A stretch of 64,000 bases of DNA from positions 1 to 64,000 of the forward strand of contig NZ_JAODNK010000016.1 in the NCBI RefSeq assembly GCF_025465275.1. The letters are read 5' to 3'. Positions 49,332 to 59,251 of this stretch are shown here, piece by piece. The stretch's first letter is position 1, and each line of letters begins with the position of its first letter. Made by a program: the position numbers and the translations under genes. The stretch is from Nocardia sp. Lineage in GTDB: Bacteria; Actinomycetota; Actinomycetes; Mycobacteriales; Mycobacteriaceae. The notes below the pieces were generated by a model. It saw only the letters and a list, made by a program, of their open reading frames with translations. It did not search any database and was not told the origin of the DNA.

Positions 49332-52319
49332 ATGGCGGGGATGCACTCGGCGCATTGCAGTGAAAGCACTTCGGCGCGGCAACGTTTCGCCCAGCAACTA
49401 GTTGAATTGTTCGATGTGGCTGGGAGACCGACCCTCGATCAGGTGTCGAGGGTTACCGCAGATCGGCTGCGGGCTACGCGACGTCCCGGGCAAGGCAAGA
49501 TCGTTCCCGTTCAGCGGATCAGCGACTGGCGAGCAGGGCGCGCTTTGCCCAGTCAGTTCGAGTCTTTCCTGCCGGTGCTGGTAACACTTTTGACGCTGGC
49601 GAGAGCCGGGGCGACCTCGGTTCCTGCCGAGTTGGGCGACCGTCGTTCATGGGAGCACTGCTGGAAAGCGGCGGTCGCGGAAGCCGGCACTCCTATCCGT
49701 CGGTCGCAAACAGGGCAAGACTCAGTGTCGCGGCCAGTGGCGATCAGAACGTTGCCTCGCGATGTGGAGACCTTGGTAGGCCGCGACGAACAACTAGCGA
49801 GAATCGCGCAGGCCTGCGTGTCCGGGCGAGTGGTCTCGATCCATGCCATCGACGGCATGGCCGGGGTCGGCAAGACCGCGCTGGTGATCCATGCTGCGCA
49901 TCTCGTTTCCAACCAATTCCCCGACGGGCACTATTTCGTCGAATTCAATTCTCACGTACCAGGACTCGCCCCGGCCGATCCCTTCCATGTCCTCGAGCGA
50001 CTGCTCAGCGATCTCGGCGTGGATCCCCGCCATATTCCGAACTCTCTGGAGCGCCGCCGCGATCTGTGGCGTGATCGCCTGGCCGGGCGGCGCGTGCTGC
50101 TCGTCTTCGACGATGTCGGCGATCACGCGCAGATCGAACCACTGCTGCCGCCCGGCGAGGACAGTCTCGTGCTGGTGACCAGCCGCCGCCGGCTCATCGG
50201 CCTCCGCGGCGCGACCCCGATGCCTTTGGACAGTCTCGCTCCCGATGCCGCGATCGAAATGTTCTGGAGTGTGGCGCACCGGGATCCGGCAGGCGAGCAG
50301 GCCGACGCTGTCGCCGAGATCGTGCGATTGTGCGGATACCTGCCACTCGCGATCGTGGTGCTCGCGGGGCGCCTTGCCCACCATCCCGTGTGGACGCTCA
50401 CCGATCTGGCGGCCGCACTGTCCACCACTCACGATCGCCTCACCGAACTCGAGGCGGGACAGCGTGCTGTGCGCGCCGCGTTCGCAACCTCGTACGAGGC
50501 GCTGACGCCTCCGCGGCAGGCTATGTTTCGGCAGCTGGCTCTGCACCCGGGCCCGGAGCTGGATGTGTATGCCGCCGCTGCCCTCGCCGGCGTACCGGTC
50601 CCAGAGGCACGAGAGCACCTCGAGGCCCTCTACCTCGACCATCTCCTCGAGGAACTCGCACCGGGCCGCTACCGATTCCATGACCTACTGCGAGAATTCG
50701 CCCGCACACTGGCCGAGAGCGATCAGCTCGCGGACAACGACGCCGCACTCGAGCGGCTTCTCGATTACTACATCGGCGCCTCGCGACGGGCTGCCCGCCC
50801 TGCGCAACACACATCGGGCGGCACTTCGGCGGCCGCCGGGTATCCGCGGGTGCCTGCGACCGATGTGGCCGCCTTGGCATGGATGCGAGCCGAGCGCCCA
50901 AACTTGTTGGCGTGTCTGAGTTATGCCAGCTCGAAGAATCTGCTGGTTCGCATGATCGAGCTGACCGGCGCGCTCGCCGAGGAGTTACGGCTGCACGGTC
51001 CGTGGCAGATCGGCATCGCCTACAGCCAACGCACCACCGTCGCCCGCCACACTATGAACGACTCCGATGCGCAGACCCTGGCGCTCAAAGATCTTGCACC
51101 TCTGGGGTTTCTGGCCGACGGATATCTGCTCGCGGCAAAGCTGTTGCACCAGCAGATCACCGCGGACCCGTACCTCGAGCCTGCACTGAAGGCGCTGGCG
51201 CTGCAATGCCTGGGCAGAACTCGCCTCCTGGCAGGCCAGTACTCGGCCGCCATCGAGGCGTTGTCGCAGGCCTTGGATCTCATCCGGGAAACCCGTGAGA
51301 GCACGGCAGAAGGATTCGCCCTCACCACCCTCGGATGGGCGTATCACCTGATCGGCGACTACCCAACAGCCACCGAGCATCTGCAGAAAGCGTTGGCCAT
51401 CCATCTCGCCAACCAGCATGGTCCCGGTGAAGCCGCTGCCCGCATGAACCTCGGCTGGATCTTGTGCCTCGAGCGCCACCACGGCGACTCGATCGAGCAA
51501 GTCCTAACCGCGGAGGCGATCTACCACCGCCTGGGACGCCGCTCCGACGAGGCTTTCGCGATGATCATCCAACTATGGAATTCACACCTGATGGGTGAGT
51601 ACGTCGATATCGACGTTCCGTCACTGCGGGTCTGCGAGCTCTACCGGGCTATCGGCATTCGCTCCGGTGAAGCCTTTATTCTCGGTAACTTCGCCGCGGT
51701 CAAGATGGTCACAGGCGACTATCTCGGCGCCGCGCAGCTGCTCGAACAAGCACAGGCACTCTATGAACAACTCGGCAACCATTCCGGAGTCGCCTCCACG
51801 TTGAACAACCTGGGGTTGGCACAGTGTCACCTGGGCGAGCATGCCGCCGCCGCGCAGCTCATCGGCCAAGCGGTGAAGATGTATCAAGCCATCGGCAACC
51901 GAACCGGGGAGGCCGAAGCACACGCGAACCTGGGCTGGGTCAGCCACTGCCAAGATGACCACTTGGGCGCTACCGAGCTGCTGCACCTAGCATTGGGGAG
52001 CTGCCGTGCCATCCGACACCACACCGGAGAAGCCGAGACGCTCAATCGCATCGCCGCCCACGCCGAAGCCCTCGGCGACATCGCGCAGGCGCTGTCGAGC
52101 TACGACCAAGCCGCGCAATTGGCCGCACGCATTGGCTCGCCCCTCGAGTTGGCACGAGCCCTCCACGGCATCGCGCGATGCCTGCTATCTTTCGGCCACC
52201 ACGACTGTGCGCGGACATCCCTGACCGAAGCGCTTCCTCTCTATCGTGGCCTGTGTGCTGTCGAAACTGATTCCGCCGCAGCGCTACTCGACCAAATCGA
52301 TACCGAGGTGCGCTCGTAA
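49332..52319 (+). CDS. Large NB-ARC/TPR STAND ATPase with N-terminal HTH-like region
   Basis: About 995 aa from ATG 49332 (ATG 49320 or 49341 also possible). Residues about 15-90 form a helical region with QRISDWRAGRALPSQFESFLPVL, a pattern seen in XRE-like N-termini of actinomycete NB-ARC regulators. The NTPase has GMAGVGKTAL (P-loop, GKT at 180-182) and LLVFDDVGDHAQIEPLL (Walker B), then CGYLPLAIVVLAGRL (GLPL-like). The last about 380 residues are TPRs with regular repeats (GEAAARMNLGWILCLERHHGDSIEQ). Likely a signal-controlled switch or regulator. Confidence 0.83.
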   Translation: MAGMHSAHCSESTSARQRFAQQLVELFDVAGRPTLDQVSRVTADRLRATRRPGQGKIVPVQRISDWRAGRALPSQFESFLPVLVTLLTLARAGATSVPAELGDRRSWEHCWKAAVAEAGTPIRRSQTGQDSVSRPVAIRTLPRDVETLVGRDEQLARIAQACVSGRVVSIHAIDGMAGVGKTALVIHAAHLVSNQFPDGHYFVEFNSHVPGLAPADPFHVLERLLSDLGVDPRHIPNSLERRRDLWRDRLAGRRVLLVFDDVGDHAQIEPLLPPGEDSLVLVTSRRRLIGLRGATPMPLDSLAPDAAIEMFWSVAHRDPAGEQADAVAEIVRLCGYLPLAIVVLAGRLAHHPVWTLTDLAAALSTTHDRLTELEAGQRAVRAAFATSYEALTPPRQAMFRQLALHPGPELDVYAAAALAGVPVPEAREHLEALYLDHLLEELAPGRYRFHDLLREFARTLAESDQLADNDAALERLLDYYIGASRRAARPAQHTSGGTSAAAGYPRVPATDVAALAWMRAERPNLLACLSYASSKNLLVRMIELTGALAEELRLHGPWQIGIAYSQRTTVARHTMNDSDAQTLALKDLAPLGFLADGYLLAAKLLHQQITADPYLEPALKALALQCLGRTRLLAGQYSAAIEALSQALDLIRETRESTAEGFALTTLGWAYHLIGDYPTATEHLQKALAIHLANQHGPGEAAARMNLGWILCLERHHGDSIEQVLTAEAIYHRLGRRSDEAFAMIIQLWNSHLMGEYVDIDVPSLRVCELYRAIGIRSGEAFILGNFAAVKMVTGDYLGAAQLLEQAQALYEQLGNHSGVASTLNNLGLAQCHLGEHAAAAQLIGQAVKMYQAIGNRTGEAEAHANLGWVSHCQDDHLGATELLHLALGSCRAIRHHTGEAETLNRIAAHAEALGDIAQALSSYDQAAQLAARIGSPLELARALHGIARCLLSFGHHDCARTSLTEALPLYRGLCAVETDSAAALLDQIDTEVRS

Positions 52320-52435
52320 TGATCAGATGCTCACCCCGGACGAGGTGAAGAGATTACAGCAGCGACCCTCCGTCGAAATTCAAGCCAGCCCGTACGGGTC
52401 GCCGACGTAGTTACCCGGCTATCTCACTCACCATC

Positions 52436-53055
52436 TCAGCACCCAATTCCATTGCGCGGCAACGTAATCACACCGTCTGCACCGGACACTCGCCAGTTCG
52501 GCAGCGCCCGCAATGGGGTATCAGCGACACCGACTCTCCGGGCGGCGGCAAGCGGACTGATGTCGGGCAGCACGACCCAGTGACACTCCGGCAGTTCGGG
52601 CGATCACGTTCGACGAGAAAGGCCGCGATATCGATGATAGTCCGATACTTGGTGCCGGAGAACCGCAGCGGCGATACCGGCGAATTCTCGCTCTCGGCCG
52701 TGGCGAGCGTGACCCTGGAGATGATGAGCTTCGAGAACAGCGTCGTTTCGAAAATCCTTCGAGCCGTGTCGATATCGTCGCTGCTCGGTAACGCCGTCCC
52801 CCACGTGCCGCGCGAATGCCACACGCCGAGATACCCCAATCCGTATCGTGCCACGATTTCGCGTCGATCCGATCGGCCCGGGCCGAGTACCAATTGCACT
52901 GCGGCTGAACCGTTGTCCGTCCATAGGCCGAACAGTTCCCCGCGGACGTCACGGAAGCGGTTCTCGACTGACCAACCCGCCAGGTTGTCCAGTTCCCCGG
53001 CGTGGATGAGCATTTCGAACGGTGCGCCGTTGCCCAGATTGTTCATATTCATCAC
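52436..53055 (-). pseudogene. JAMM/JAB-like protein gene with a frameshift and altered metal motif
   Basis: From ATG 53055 the frame reads a JAB-type domain: GELFGLW (Glu40), and GVWHSRGTWGTALPSSDDIDT with His80, Ser91 and Asp94 in JAMM spacing, but Arg82 in place of the second His. After FLVERDR (about 52600) the in-frame reading becomes Cys/Pro-rich and ends at 52468. A shift of one base gives a better continuation, LPECHWVVLPDISPLAAARR, with GC-rich third positions to TGA 52436-52438. So the gene carries a frameshift near 52595-52606 or a sequencing error. It is the last gene of the operon. Confidence 0.6.
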
Positions 53056-53073
53056 CAGCTCGTGATCGATATT

Positions 53074-54126
53074 TCAGTGGCCGATCGAATCCGAAGCTCG
53101 ATTCGATAACGACGCAGCGGGCACCAGCCGTATCCGATGCGCAAGGTCGCGGAGCAGATGCCCGTCTCGCACCGCCGGTAATACGACAGCGCCGGTTTTT
53201 CCCGCTCCGAAAAGTTCCTTTTCCGCCCCCAACACGGGAACCGTTGGGCTGGCATTGGTTCTGCGACTGCCATAGCCCAGCACCATAAGAGCCGGGTCGG
53301 CGGCAAGCACCGCGGCCGATTCGTGATGTACCAATTCATCTGCTTCCGCATCCCATTGGGCAATCGCGTCCCGGGCAAGAATCGCGGTAAGTGGATGCGG
53401 GCGCATGATCATCGCGCCTGGATCCACCTCGAGGCCCGATAGTCTCGCGCGCAGCGGATGGACGCACGCGGCCAGTGCCCGTCGATAGGTACGCCGATCG
53501 CATGCCAAAAGGACGCCGCCTTCCCCCGCATCGATCCGCTTGCCCGGGCCGAAACTGAAGACCGCGACGTCACCCATCGTGCCGGCGCGATGACCGTCGA
53601 GACTGCTGCCCAGCGCTGATGCGCAGTCTTCGATCACTTGCAGTTCCGGTAGAGCCGCACGCAAGGCAGGGATGTCGGCGCAGACTCCGTGCAGATGACT
53701 GGCGACAATCGCAATCGTGTGCGGTGTGACGGCTTCGATAGCTGCGACCGGATCGATCGTGAGCGTGGCGGCGTCGACGGCCACCGGGACAGGACGGGCT
53801 CCTGCATGCAGAACTGCCGCGTAGCTGGCCGGCCAATCCAGCACGGGCAGCAGCACATCGTCCCCGGGGCCGACACCGATCGCCGACATCGCCACAGTAA
53901 GTGCATAGCTGGCAGACGGCAGCAAAATCGCTGGAATATCGTTGTGGTGCGCCGACATAACGGTCTCGACCGCCGCTATCGCACCGGTGCCCAGGATAGA
54001 ACTCGTCGGGGTTCGCGCGGACGGGTCTGTGCTCCAGCGATCGAGGGCGGCACGCACGCGCGCGATCAGCCGCTCGTCGGGGTGTGCTGCAGCGGTGTAG
54101 TCGTCGTCCTTGTCAGCGGTAAACAC
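53074..54126 (-). CDS. DegT/DnrJ/EryC1/StrS-type PLP-dependent enzyme
   Basis: 350 aa. Sequence follows the DegT fold: ILLPSASYALTVAMSAIGVGPGDDVLLPVLDWPAS, the PLP-contact Asp in VIEDCASALGSSLDG (D167), and the Schiff-base Lys in SFGPGKRIDAGEGG (K196). These enzymes usually aminate or dehydrate NDP-linked keto sugars. No other sugar-nucleotide genes are nearby, so the substrate could be unusual. It overlaps the AAA+ gene by 14 bp and shares its operon. Confidence 0.82.
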   Translation of the reverse strand: MFTADKDDDYTAAAHPDERLIARVRAALDRWSTDPSARTPTSSILGTGAIAAVETVMSAHHNDIPAILLPSASYALTVAMSAIGVGPGDDVLLPVLDWPASYAAVLHAGARPVPVAVDAATLTIDPVAAIEAVTPHTIAIVASHLHGVCADIPALRAALPELQVIEDCASALGSSLDGHRAGTMGDVAVFSFGPGKRIDAGEGGVLLACDRRTYRRALAACVHPLRARLSGLEVDPGAMIMRPHPLTAILARDAIAQWDAEADELVHHESAAVLAADPALMVLGYGSRRTNASPTVPVLGAEKELFGAGKTGAVVLPAVRDGHLLRDLAHRIRLVPAASLSNRASDSIGH

Positions 54127-55840
54127 TGGTCTTCTCCAGCTCGGTGATCCGATCGCTGATCATTAGCGTGTCGACCTTCCCGTCGGGTCGCAGATATGTG
54201 GTCAGCGCGCCCGGAGTGTCGTACTCCTCATTCAGCCGCTGCGCCGCGACCCACGGCCATGCGTCCGCGTTATCGACCGCCAATATCGATGTGAGCGTGC
54301 TGTATTCGGCAGCCGGCGTCCAGTCGTCCCCGACGTAGTCAGCGAGGGCCTCCTCCACATCGGCTGCGCTCACCTCGTCCCGATGCGCCCAGTGCGCTCG
54401 AATCCAGGCTTTGGTCAAAACCTTCGGCGCCGAGCGACCTGACAGCGCATGGCCGTCCGCTACGTACCCGGTCATCTGATCCTTCAGATCTGCCTGCAAG
54501 GGAATTCCATTGCGGCGGGCATGAATTGCCATGATCTGCGCTAGTTCCGGCCCGGAGGGGAACAGCACAGGCAGTACCGTGAACCGGGAGCGCACGGCTT
54601 CGTCGAGCCGAGCGGGAACATTGGTCGTGGCGACCACCGAGATGCCGTTGTCCGCCCCGGTATCGCCGAGGAATTCGAACAACATGGCCCGCAGATTCTG
54701 ATAGGTCTCATGCGTCTCGGTCGAGTGCCCGCGGTTGCCGAGCCCACGCTGATCGGCTTCGTCGATGAACAGCACCAGCGGCGCGAGTTCGCGCAGCACA
54801 TGCAGGGCACGGTCCATATTGCTCTCCGAAACCCCGAGGAATTGGTTGAGCACCGAAGCGAAGCGCACCACCGGGACCTGCAGGAGCGCACCGATTGCGG
54901 TGGCGCACAATGTCTTTCCGGTTCCGGGTGGGCCGCTGAGCAGTACCCTGACGGTCTTCTGCCCGATCAGCTGCATTTCGTGCAGATGCAGGCGAACGCT
55001 CGGCAGACCGGCGACATCCGCACCGAACGCCAGCCGATCGGGCATCAATTCCAATGTGCCCTGACTGAGTTGGCGGATCGCCGCCGACTTCACCTCCGTG
55101 ATTTGCGCGGCGGTCAGCGGCGCTTCGGGTGAGCTGATCAGGCGGCGTTCGTGAACGGTGAGATTGAGGAGGCCACGGGTCAGTCGGCCGGCCTCTGCGA
55201 CGCTGAGATCGGGATGCAGGTACAGCCGCTCTCGATTCTGCGCGTTGGCGGACTTATTGATGAACAGCGTACTTTCGTCCTGATCGGGGGCTCCGAGATG
55301 TACCGTCCGGATGCCGGGTTGCGAGGCCAATCTCGGGCTGATCCCGCCGCCGCGATCGACGATCACCAGTTGCATGCCCCGTCGCTGCCAGCTGCTGACC
55401 TCCTGCGTGACGGCCCGCAGGTGCTCGATCAGCAGCGATACTTCGAGCGAAAGTGCCTGGGCTGCAGGAACAATGGAGTCTGCGAAGTCGAGCACGAACA
55501 CCGCCGGAGTCGGGCACGTGCGCAGTTCGGCCAGAATCTGCGCAATCGAGTGCGCCGGTCCGTCTCCAATGCCCGGCAACCGCAGCGTGACGGCGCTGCC
55601 GTCGGGCAGTGTGGGCAGCGTGGTGGCTCCGGCGCCGAGCCGGTAAACCACGAGGCCGAGTTCCCGGTGTACGCAGTAGCTGTGAAAGGCACCCTGCAGG
55701 CGCAGCGCACGCCCATCACGGTCGATCAGGATGTCGTTGACTCCCGCGCCGGTGACGAGAACCTGGGTCTGCGCGGCCCGTGCATCGTCGAGGTCGCCCT
55801 CGAAGCGAAGGGTGCGGCGCAGTGCGAATGATGCTGTCAC
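54113..55840 (-). CDS. AAA+ ATPase (CDC48/FtsH-like) with N-terminal divergent module
   Basis: 575 aa. The C-terminal module has a full AAA+ site: GPPGTGKT (303-310), LVLFIDEADQ (Walker B, about 355-364), sensor 1 VVATTNVP and arginine-finger region DEAVRSRF. The N-terminal about 230 residues resemble a degenerate ATPase core (PTPAVFVLDFADS, LVIVDRGGG) without a P-loop. Such proteins unfold or remodel partners as hexamers. GTG 55840 overlaps the upstream stop as GTGA. Partners in the operon include membrane and coiled-coil proteins. Confidence 0.82.
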   Translation of the reverse strand: MTASFALRRTLRFEGDLDDARAAQTQVLVTGAGVNDILIDRDGRALRLQGAFHSYCVHRELGLVVYRLGAGATTLPTLPDGSAVTLRLPGIGDGPAHSIAQILAELRTCPTPAVFVLDFADSIVPAAQALSLEVSLLIEHLRAVTQEVSSWQRRGMQLVIVDRGGGISPRLASQPGIRTVHLGAPDQDESTLFINKSANAQNRERLYLHPDLSVAEAGRLTRGLLNLTVHERRLISSPEAPLTAAQITEVKSAAIRQLSQGTLELMPDRLAFGADVAGLPSVRLHLHEMQLIGQKTVRVLLSGPPGTGKTLCATAIGALLQVPVVRFASVLNQFLGVSESNMDRALHVLRELAPLVLFIDEADQRGLGNRGHSTETHETYQNLRAMLFEFLGDTGADNGISVVATTNVPARLDEAVRSRFTVLPVLFPSGPELAQIMAIHARRNGIPLQADLKDQMTGYVADGHALSGRSAPKVLTKAWIRAHWAHRDEVSAADVEEALADYVGDDWTPAAEYSTLTSILAVDNADAWPWVAAQRLNEEYDTPGALTTYLRPDGKVDTLMISDRITELEKTSVYR

Positions 55841-56646
55841 GCTTGAATCCTCGGTCCTTCGAGTTCAGCTTCGGTCGTATAGTTCCAGGCCTCGGGTTGC
55901 GGCGACGTGTGCTCGATCTGCCGGGCCGCCGACAACGCGAACGCTCCCGGATCGCCGAGCAGCTCGGGATGATCCCCGACCGCAGCGCGAATCAACTGTC
56001 CACCCGAGTCGTCACGATGATCATCGCGGCCAACTTCCACTAGTTCGACTCCGCGGGAACCAATCTCATCGAACAGCTCGCTGTGGCGGCGCAGGCAGGT
56101 CGCGTCAGCGAGGCCGGCATGATCCAAGGCGATCGTGCCGCCACGAACCACCGCCAGCACGATCTCGTGGTCGCGGCGCATATCGATCGCGGTCGTGCAG
56201 CCCTCGCGCCGCCGCGTCACGCGATAGCCCAGTTGCTGTCCGCTGGCCACGACGGCCTGGGCTGTCGACTCCGCGCTGGCCGTGTCGATTCGGCGGTGCG
56301 CCTGGCTCAAGGCCTGGGCAAGTTGTTCTTTCGCTTCCGCCACTTGATTGACGATCTCGGCTCGAGACGAGTGGCTCTGACGTTTGCCGATGGTGACCGC
56401 CCGCGTGACTGCGGACCGGGCTCGGGCGATTTCGTCTGGGGACAGGGTTGCCAAGGTGCTGGTCAACGCGGGGCTCCAGCCCGACATCACGCTCTCCAGG
56501 GCGGCGAGATCCTCGGGGGTGACCCGCAGTTCGGCACGGGCGGCACGCACAAGGGTGCTGTCTTCGAGGGCGATGCGCAATTGCTTGGCGACCTGCGCTG
56601 ATCGTGTCGCATTGAGTCGGACGGTGCTTGTTGTGCTTGTGCTCAC
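55837..56646 (-). CDS. Hypothetical soluble coiled-coil protein in the AAA+ operon
   Basis: 269 aa from GTG 56646. A helical N-terminal half (EIVNQVAEAKEQLAQALSQAHRRIDTASAES) predicts coiled coil; the C-terminal half is mixed alpha/beta (GCTTAIDMRRDHEIVLAVVRGG). No known domain recognised. Overlaps both neighbours as GTGA, so its amount is probably tied to theirs. Confidence 0.72.
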   Translation of the reverse strand: MSTSTTSTVRLNATRSAQVAKQLRIALEDSTLVRAARAELRVTPEDLAALESVMSGWSPALTSTLATLSPDEIARARSAVTRAVTIGKRQSHSSRAEIVNQVAEAKEQLAQALSQAHRRIDTASAESTAQAVVASGQQLGYRVTRRREGCTTAIDMRRDHEIVLAVVRGGTIALDHAGLADATCLRRHSELFDEIGSRGVELVEVGRDDHRDDSGGQLIRAAVGDHPELLGDPGAFALSAARQIEHTSPQPEAWNYTTEAELEGPRIQA

Positions 56647-57923
56647 GGATTTCCCTCCGAGCCACGCGGTTGGGTGCTCATTTCGTCCTCTGCGTCGAGC
56701 AGCATCTGCGCCGGTGAACGCCCATCGGGGGTCGGTGCCGAAGCGGAGTTTTCCGCCACGGGACCAGCGCCTTTCCCATCGGAGCCGGGTTCGCCCGCGC
56801 CCGCCGCATCCAGTTCGCGCGGCCGTGCGACTGCGTCCCAGACCACGTTCATTTCTTGGAGCCGTATCCACGCCAGTCGGAGCGGTTCCATCCCGTGACC
56901 GTGCGCGGCGAGCAATTCGAGCATGTCCGCACGCATCCTCGCATCGGCCTGTTCTATGGCGTCGAGTGTCTGTTGATGCTCTCGCATGGCCTCGTCGCGG
57001 CGCTGTCGCGCCCGAAAGCACAGCAGGACCTGGGATCCGAAGAGCATGCCTTCGGTGAGCGGGATCTCCAGGAAGGTGATCCCACCGACGCTGACCCTGT
57101 CGACTGCGGCGTCGGTCCGCATGTTCAATTTCGCCCTGGCGAGGGCATCGGCTGCGTCCTTCGCCCTTGTCGTCGTTTCGTTTGTCGGCGGTGTCAGGGT
57201 TTCGTAGTAGGAGCGCTCGTTCTCGAACCCCGTGATTTCCTCGGAGTCGTGTGTGGCAGTGCGTTTGGGTGCGATCCACACCATGGCAATAAGTCCCGCG
57301 ACTGCGAAAACGACGCCGGCTCGGGCGACCACACCGCGGCGGAATCGAGTCCAGTCCGCACCCGCCAGCCCCTTGTGCCACCCCATACCGAGTCCGATCA
57401 GGACCGACGACACGGTCATGATCAGCACCGTCAGCACGGACAGCAGAACTGGAAGCAAGACAGTATTGTTGACGCCGCGAAATGTCATGTAATCCAGTAC
57501 ACCCGCCACCAGCGAACCCACTCCGAACAGGGGCACTGCGGCGAGGACGGCGTAGCGAGTAGTACCCGAGTCACGCAATGACTCCGGTAGTTGCGCCAAC
57601 TGGTCGACATACTGCTGCGACCGATCCACTCGAATCGCGTCGGCTGCGTTGGCTGCCGCATTGCGGGGAATCCGTACTTGCTGAACATATTGCGCCAGCG
57701 TGGCCGTCAGAGCCGGGACGGGATCGGCACGGAAGGTCTCCTCGGCGGCATCCCGCCTGAGTCGCTCTCGTTCGCGCTCCGCCTCGGCTCGTAGACGGGC
57801 ATCTTCCGCAGCAATCGCTCGTTCACTCGCGCGGCGCTCGAGGTAGGCCCGGAGGGCGGTTATGAGTCCGCCCGCGATCACGAAAGCGAGCGCCGAAATA
57901 ACTGCTAGGACAAGCCATGTCAC
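56643..57923 (-). CDS. Hypothetical membrane protein with cytosolic coiled coils
   Basis: 426 aa from GTG 57923. Membrane segments: one at the very N-terminus (WLVLAVISALAFVIAGGLITAL), then about residues 125-145, 155-180 and 200-220 (GVVFAVAGLIAMVWIA). A highly charged helix (ARLRAEAERERERLRRDAAEE) follows the first segment and another long helix (RRDEAMREHQQTLDAIEQADARM) follows the last. Likely anchors the AAA+ machine at the membrane. No family recognised. Confidence 0.73.
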   Translation of the reverse strand: MTWLVLAVISALAFVIAGGLITALRAYLERRASERAIAAEDARLRAEAERERERLRRDAAEETFRADPVPALTATLAQYVQQVRIPRNAAANAADAIRVDRSQQYVDQLAQLPESLRDSGTTRYAVLAAVPLFGVGSLVAGVLDYMTFRGVNNTVLLPVLLSVLTVLIMTVSSVLIGLGMGWHKGLAGADWTRFRRGVVARAGVVFAVAGLIAMVWIAPKRTATHDSEEITGFENERSYYETLTPPTNETTTRAKDAADALARAKLNMRTDAAVDRVSVGGITFLEIPLTEGMLFGSQVLLCFRARQRRDEAMREHQQTLDAIEQADARMRADMLELLAAHGHGMEPLRLAWIRLQEMNVVWDAVARPRELDAAGAGEPGSDGKGAGPVAENSASAPTPDGRSPAQMLLDAEDEMSTQPRGSEGNP

Positions 57924-58879
57924 GGCTGCCACCCCCCTGTTTTCACCCACGCGGAGATCGCCTCGTCCTGGTGGTCCTTGGGAACCACGACGATCGTTCC
58001 GACGTGCAGTTGCCTCATGCGGTCGCTGAACTGCTGAAGGTAGTGTCCGCACTCCGCGAGGTCGCCGCTCACGCAGCTCTGAATGATGTACAGGGTGTCG
58101 CCGCGGAAGTCGCCGTCCAGTTGCGGGGTCACCGGCTCGTTACAGTCCGTGGCGACCAGAAACGAACGGAGAGCGGGCTTGTTCGTGTGCGGATCCACGA
58201 CCGTCGGCACGTCACGCAGGAGCCCGGTCATGCATCCGCTGACACCGGAGTAGGTTGAATCGTGTGGGGGGAACTGCAGGGCGCCCAGCGTTGTATCGGA
58301 ACGCGATGCATCGGTTTTGGCAGCGAGCAGGGCTGTCCTTACCTTGTCCGTCGCCGCGGACCAGAGCTGATATGCGGGGTCCGTCGGGCCGGAGGTCTTG
58401 GGTCGAGGCAACTTGACCGCCGGTACAGAGGTCACCGCGGCGGGGGCGGTATATTGCGGATTGTCGGTAGAGAGTGAATTGGTGTACACGGCCTTCACCC
58501 ACAATTTCAAACCTTCGTTCGGCTTGCCACTGCCGTCATTGGGAATGTTTTTCGGGTCGGGCTGACCATCTTCCAAGTGCGCGACCGCATCCCGGATGCC
58601 ATCGGCGAGGTGCTGCGCCCAGCCATCCGGAGTCGGGAACAGGCCGTCGAGGCAGGCGCCCTGCTGGCGTGTCTGCGCGAACACGAGATCGGCAGAGGGG
58701 TCGGTCGCCGGTGCTGCGGCCGTTTGCTGTGGTTTGTCGCCCCCGGCCCGGAGCGTAACCACCAGTGCGACAACGAGTACCGCCACGAGTCCGGCGACCA
58801 TGAAAGGCCAGCGCGGTCGCCGGCGCCTGGACGGTGGTGCCGGGCTGCCGTCGTAAGTGTTGAAGTTGATCAATGACAT
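57920..58879 (-). CDS. Single-pass membrane protein with extracytoplasmic domain
   Basis: 319 aa from ATG 58879 (GAGGAGTG upstream). A basic Pro/Arg stretch precedes one membrane helix (PFMVAGLVAVLVVALVVTL), leaving about 270 residues outside with six cysteines (for example GVSGCMTGLL, VATDCNEPV, IQSCVSGDLAECGHY), a pattern of disulfide-stabilised extracellular domains resembling septum-formation-like proteins. First gene of the operon. Confidence 0.75.
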   Translation of the reverse strand: MSLINFNTYDGSPAPPSRRRRPRWPFMVAGLVAVLVVALVVTLRAGGDKPQQTAAAPATDPSADLVFAQTRQQGACLDGLFPTPDGWAQHLADGIRDAVAHLEDGQPDPKNIPNDGSGKPNEGLKLWVKAVYTNSLSTDNPQYTAPAAVTSVPAVKLPRPKTSGPTDPAYQLWSAATDKVRTALLAAKTDASRSDTTLGALQFPPHDSTYSGVSGCMTGLLRDVPTVVDPHTNKPALRSFLVATDCNEPVTPQLDGDFRGDTLYIIQSCVSGDLAECGHYLQQFSDRMRQLHVGTIVVVPKDHQDEAISAWVKTGGWQP

Positions 58880-59150
58880 TTGCACTCCTCTGCCAGGCCG
58901 GCCGTCGCTCCGATTCGCAACGCCCGGACGCTCCAATCCCGCTGGGGTCCAATTAGATCCAGCCACCGATCACAGACCAATGGATCAGCGCGGAATCGGC
59001 CCGAATCAGCTGGTCAGGACCTTCGCGAGATTTCCGGTCCGGAATTCCTGACGTTGTTCCCGCCTGGCTCGGCGGCTACCGTTCGAAATACCGTGCGCGA
59101 CTTCCCGCTTCACCCAGCAAAACACTGACGGATTCGGTCGAGGCCCTGGA

Positions 59151-59175
59151 CTGGAAAACGCTGAAATCCGCTGGA
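59151..59175. promoter_or_regulatory. 10-bp-phased direct repeats, site A (upstream of SEFIR gene)
   Basis: Three copies begin exactly 10 bp apart: CTGGAAAACG (59151), CTGAAATCCG (59161) and CTGGAGG (59171). A -10-like TATTCT follows at 59210-59215. The site lies in the 372-bp divergent region between the AAA+ operon and the SEFIR gene; nothing else distinctive was seen there. Confidence 0.65.
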
Positions 59176-59251
59176 GGTCAACGCACACCCCGGCAGCAAC
59201 CTGCCGCCCTATTCTGGTGGTCCGAGGCGGAGGCCCGAGGAAAGGCTGAGC

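Noticed and set aside
53074..58879. AAA+ operon considered as a type VII (ESX) secretion locus because of the membrane and ATPase genes
   Set aside because: No WXG100 proteins, no FtsK/SpoIIIE ATPase, no EccD or mycosin-like genes; the AAA+ protein also lacks the EccA TPR layout.
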